NCBI GenBank assembly: GCA_003021105.1
Contig: PXRG01000007.1
Coordinates: forward strand, 1-32,961
Direction: 5' to 3'
Origin: Halobacteriales archaeon QS_1_68_17
Lineage (GTDB): Archaea; Halobacteriota; Halobacteria; Halobacteriales; Haloarculaceae
Length of the DNA stretch: 32,961 nucleotides
This document shows, piece by piece, positions 30,551 through 32,961 of the stretch. Position 1 is the stretch's first letter; each line of letters starts with the position of its first letter. The position numbers were made by a program, and so were the translations under genes. The notes under the pieces were generated by a model that saw nothing but the letters and a program-made list of their open reading frames with translations, was not told the origin of the DNA and made no database searches.

Positions 30551-30749
30551 GACGGCCGACACCACGGGATGCCGAACGACCGCGCCCGATAGCCGGCAGG
30601 ACGGGACGAGCGGACACCGGGACGCCGATCACCGCTCATCGATCAGGGCAACTGATCGCCGACCGTCGCCGACCACGCTCGCCGGAGCGATCGCGTGATC
30701 CGGTACCATACGCCGTCCTTGCCGTAATTTTGGGCCCGATATCGAAACG
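30551..30749. other. Intergenic region upstream of TFB gene, no gene seen
   Basis: Between the family B element and the TFB promoter I find no frame with coding character and no RNA gene. Notable only are GATC-containing short inverted motifs around 30630-30660 and a drop in GC from about 30710 toward the promoter. Confidence 0.4.
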
Positions 30750-30759
30750 AATAAATACC
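30750..30759 (+). promoter_or_regulatory. TFB gene promoter (TATA box)
   Basis: AATAAATACC, preceded by the BRE-like CGAAACG (30743-30749), is the best TATA box in the region. Transcription would start near 30782, giving a leader of about 58 nt, unusual among the leaderless genes here. A weaker GGATAGCTCC (30818-30827) closer to the ATG is an alternative. Confidence 0.5.
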
Positions 30760-30798
30760 TTTCGAACTACGTTCGTTACACTGATCATCGTCTGGGGG

Positions 30799-30822
30799 TA
30801 TCCGGTGGATTCACTCCGGATA
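30799..30822. promoter_or_regulatory. Inverted repeat in the TFB leader
   Basis: TATCCGG (30799-30805) and CCGGATA (30816-30822) form a perfect 7-bp inverted repeat with a 10-nt spacer, in the predicted 5' leader 18 nt before the TFB ATG. It may be an operator or an RNA stem that controls access to the start codon. Seen directly; role inferred. Confidence 0.4.
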
Positions 30823-30839
30823 GCTCCCGCCCTCGCACC

Positions 30840-31802
30840 ATGAGCAACACGAACACGAGAACGATCACGGCGGAAGCGGAGACAGAACAGGAGGCCGACG
30901 AGGAGGTAGCCTGCCCCGAGTGTGGCGGACGGCTGGTCGTCGACGACGAGCACGGCGAGACGATCTGCGACGACTGCGGGCTGGTCGTCTCGGAGGACGG
31001 CATCGACCGCGGGCCGGAGTGGCGGGCCTTCGACGCCGCCGAGAAGGACGAGAAAAGCCGTGTCGGCGCGCCGACGACGAACATGATGCACGACAAGGGG
31101 CTGTCGACGAACATCGACTGGCGCGACAAGGACGCCTACGGCAACTCCCTGGGGTCCCGGCAGCGAAAGAAGATGCAGCGACTCCGGAAGTGGAACGAGC
31201 GGTTCCGGACCCGCGACTCGAAGGAGCGCAACCTCAAGCAGGCACTCGGCGAGATAGACCGCATGGCATCGGCGCTCGGGTTGCCCGAGAACGTCCGGGA
31301 GACCGCCTCGGTCATCTACCGCCGCGCGCTCGACGAGAACCTCCTGCCCGGCCGCTCGATCGAGGGCGTCTCGACCTCGGCGGTGTACGCCGCCGCCCGA
31401 CAGGCCGGCGTCCCCCGCAGTCTCGACGAGATCGCGGAGGTCTCGCGGGTCGAGAAAAGCGAGATCGCCCGCACCTACCGCTACGTGGTCCGGGAACTCG
31501 GCCTGGAGGTCAAGCCTGCCGATCCCGAGAGCTACGTCCCGCGGTTCGCGTCGGACCTCGGCCTCTCCGAGGAAGCCCAGCACCGCGCCCGCAAGCTCCT
31601 CCAGAACGCCAAGGAACAGGGCGTCCACTCCGGGAAGAGCCCGGTCGGCCTGGCGGCCGCCGCGGTCTACGCCGCCGCCCTCCTCACCAACGAGAAGACG
31701 ACCCAGGCGGCCGTCAGCGAGGTCGCCGACATCTCCGAGGTCACCATCCGCAACCGCTACCACGAACTCCTCGAAGCCGAGCAGGGACTTCCGGTGGCCT
31801 GA
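30840..31802 (+). CDS. tfb: Transcription initiation factor IIB (TFB), complete
   Basis: 320 residues, full length. N-terminal acidic leader, zinc ribbon with Cys25, Cys28, Cys43 and Cys46 (CPECGG...CDDCG), B-reader/linker [19 protein letters not shown] and THDKGL-type NMMHDKGLS. Two cyclin-like repeats follow (about 115-205 and 210-310), with the recognition element [20 protein letters not shown] and the second-repeat equivalent [16 protein letters not shown] that contact BRE and TBP. Haloarchaea carry several TFB paralogues that steer gene sets; this is the second in the window and differs from the left one in leader and linker. A leadered promoter with an inverted repeat precedes it. The transducer gene follows 73 nt later on the same strand. 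Confidence 0.95.
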   Translation: MSNTNTRTITAEAETEQEADEEVACPECGGRLVVDDEHGETICDDCGLVVSEDGIDRGPEWRAFDAAEKDEKSRVGAPTTNMMHDKGLSTNIDWRDKDAYGNSLGSRQRKKMQRLRKWNERFRTRDSKERNLKQALGEIDRMASALGLPENVRETASVIYRRALDENLLPGRSIEGVSTSAVYAAARQAGVPRSLDEIAEVSRVEKSEIARTYRYVVRELGLEVKPADPESYVPRFASDLGLSEEAQHRARKLLQNAKEQGVHSGKSPVGLAAAAVYAAALLTNEKTTQAAVSEVADISEVTIRNRYHELLEAEQGLPVA

Positions 31803-31835
31803 CGGGACGGGAGAATCGCGTTTGAAAATTGGGGG

Positions 31836-31846
31836 AATAGTTTTAC
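31836..31846 (+). promoter_or_regulatory. Promoter of transducer gene
   Basis: AATAGTTTTAC lies about 35 nt before the ATG at 31876, giving a predicted transcript start near 31868 and a leader of only a few bases. It makes the short N-terminus of the transducer believable, because no upstream sensor-coding sequence is included. Confidence 0.55.
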
Positions 31847-31875
31847 GTGCGAATCGGGTCCGACAGGGAATAGCT

Positions 31876-32796
31876 ATGGCGACAGATCGGGGCGATTCCG
31901 CGGCTTCCGGAGACGGTGCTCTCGAGACCGAGGACGTAGGATACATCACGTCGGAAGTGGCCGGCGTCGTCGACGACCTGATGATCCTCGCGGAGGACGT
32001 CGCGGAGAGTTCCGACCAGATCAGCGACCTCGCGGCCGAACAGTCCGAGCGCATGCAGGACGTCTCGCGGGAGGTGTCGGAACTCAGCGCGACAGTCGAG
32101 GAGGTAGCTTCCAGCGCCAACCAGGTCGAGTCGGTCAGCGACCGCGCACACCAGGTCGCGCGGGACGGCCAGTCGTCGGCCGACGAGGCGATCGCGGCCA
32201 TGGAGGGCGTCGACGAGGCCACGGCCGACGTCACCGACGACGTCGACAGGCTCCGGGAGCGGATCGACCAGATCGACGAGATCGTCGAGGTGATAAACGA
32301 CATCGCCGACCAGACGAACATGCTGGCGCTGAACGCCTCCATCGAGGCCGCCCGTGCCGGGGGCGCGGGAGAGGGGTTCGCGGTCGTCGCCGACGAGGTA
32401 AAGAGCCTCGCGGAGAAGTCCCAGACCCAGGCCAGCGAGATCGAGGAGATGGTCCAGGACATCAAGGCCGACACCGCGAGCACGGTCGAGAGCATCGAGG
32501 AGGCGAACGAGCAGGTCGATCGCGGGATCGAACGGGTCGAGCAAACGGTGGACGCCCTGGACGACATCAACGACGCCGTCGAGGAGGCCACCCGCGGCGC
32601 GCGGGAGGTCGCCGACGCGACCGAGGACCAGGCCACGTCGACCGAACAGGTCGCCAGCGCGGTCGACGAGGTCACCGAGACCGCCGAGAAGGTCGCCGAC
32701 GAGATCGAACGCGTCGCCGAGACCAACGACCAGCAGGTACAGGTCGTCGAAATGCTCGAATCCATCGTCGACGAACTGCGGCAGAACACCGAGTAA
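31876..32796 (+). CDS. Soluble methyl-accepting chemotaxis-type transducer without a sensor domain
   Basis: 306 residues, almost entirely one antiparallel coiled-coil hairpin. The highly conserved tip [19 protein letters not shown] lies near the middle (about residues 140-158), followed by [26 protein letters not shown], which docks CheA/CheW. Glu/Gln-rich methylation-type heptads occur on both arms. There is no membrane helix, HAMP, PAS or globin domain; only about 25 disordered residues precede the first helix. The usual AGE of the tip reads AGG. Signal input must come from a partner, or the gene is a truncated transducer. It has its own promoter downstream of TFB. Which Htr it corresponds to cannot be decided. 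Confidence 0.88.
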   Translation: MATDRGDSAASGDGALETEDVGYITSEVAGVVDDLMILAEDVAESSDQISDLAAEQSERMQDVSREVSELSATVEEVASSANQVESVSDRAHQVARDGQSSADEAIAAMEGVDEATADVTDDVDRLRERIDQIDEIVEVINDIADQTNMLALNASIEAARAGGAGEGFAVVADEVKSLAEKSQTQASEIEEMVQDIKADTASTVESIEEANEQVDRGIERVEQTVDALDDINDAVEEATRGAREVADATEDQATSTEQVASAVDEVTETAEKVADEIERVAETNDQQVQVVEMLESIVDELRQNTE

Positions 32797-32800
32797 ACTA

Positions 32801-32858
32801 CCCCGCCCTACTCGCTCCCGTCCGCCTTGCGGCGGTCGGTCACTCCTTGAGGGCGGGG
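32801..32858 (+). terminator. Nested hairpin behind transducer gene, IS200/605-end-like or terminator
   Basis: CCCCGCCCT (32801-32809) pairs perfectly with AGGGCGGGG (32850-32858), and an inner CCGCC-TTG-CGGCGG-type stem lies near 32822-32835. It begins 4 nt after the stop codon and is followed by CTTTCCCG, not a clear T-run. Similar hairpins border haloarchaeal IS200/IS605 (IS1341-type) elements and PATEs, so it could be a solo element end rather than a plain terminator. No tnpB frame is visible up to the edge. Confidence 0.45.
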
Positions 32859-32961
32859 CTTTCCCGCACCGCAATTGTACCCCGCGGCCCCGTGCATGGG
32901 CGCGGCCCGGCTTCCTCTTGCCGTTCCACGGTGGAGGCGGCGGGTCGGAGCAGTGCTGCGA
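32859..32961. other. Non-coding right edge of the window
   Basis: No gene start is evident. GGCCCCGTGCATGGGCGCGGCC (about 32885-32906) is nearly palindromic and may belong to the same structured element as the hairpin upstream; the context is cut off. Confidence 0.35.

Overview
The window is a 33 kb piece of a haloarchaeal chromosome (class Halobacteria). Four things support this. The coding sequence is very GC-rich and GC3-biased, and the proteins are acidic. Many genes have a TATA-like box 25-30 nt before the start codon, as expected for leaderless transcripts. There are archaeal or haloarchaeal genes such as two TFB genes, RosR, CetZ and small CPxCG zinc proteins. There is also a long list of conserved proteins found only in haloarchaea. 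I cannot name the genus. DUF and HVO family names below are from memory of public annotation, not from a search.

Layout. 1-2973: a TFB gene cut by the window edge (minus), RNase HI plus its operon partner, the PadR-type regulator RosR, inorganic pyrophosphatase and a small DUF2892 membrane protein. 3166-4901: a mini zinc-type protein, an alkaline-phosphatase-superfamily enzyme and a short orphan with no convincing start. 5132-6205: CetZ, a tubulin-like cell-shape protein, divergent from a long plus-strand type IV pilus/secretion-like operon (6287-15360; DUF7310, DUF7311, ATPase, membrane platform, DUF7283, DUF7285, DUF7284, DUF7286). 15505-21861: DUF5791, an epimerase, a membrane-anchored DHH phosphoesterase, an aldo/keto reductase, an HVO_0758-type zinc protein, an MFS permease and a GpgS-like glycosyltransferase. 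21966-30547: an accessory-looking stretch (DUF7109, NUDIX, DUF7388, FAD oxidoreductase, Hsp20, DUF7559, radical SAM, zinc protein, glycosyltransferase/flippase-like fusion) holding four MITE-like elements of two families. 30840-32961: a second, complete TFB gene, a chemotaxis-type transducer with no sensor domain, and a hairpin near the edge.

Two themes stand out. First, several genes carry short internal losses. The pilus ATPase contains an exact 99-bp second copy of part of itself and then changes frame. The next gene and DUF7284 are also out of frame. The aldo/keto reductase and the 28.7-kb glycosyltransferase lack conserved internal blocks while staying in frame. This could be real decay of a pilus operon, but a duplicate about the size of one short read and the clustering of losses in GC-rich sequence make collapsed or mis-filled assembly a serious alternative. 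Second, two families of about 108-bp inverted-repeat elements sit directly behind TGA stop codons, flanked by TGA on both sides. They bracket the NUDIX gene (inverted pair) and the glycosyltransferase gene (direct pair). They look like non-autonomous elements that settle at gene ends, where they could act as terminators.

I saw no rRNA, tRNA, CRISPR array or autonomous transposase.
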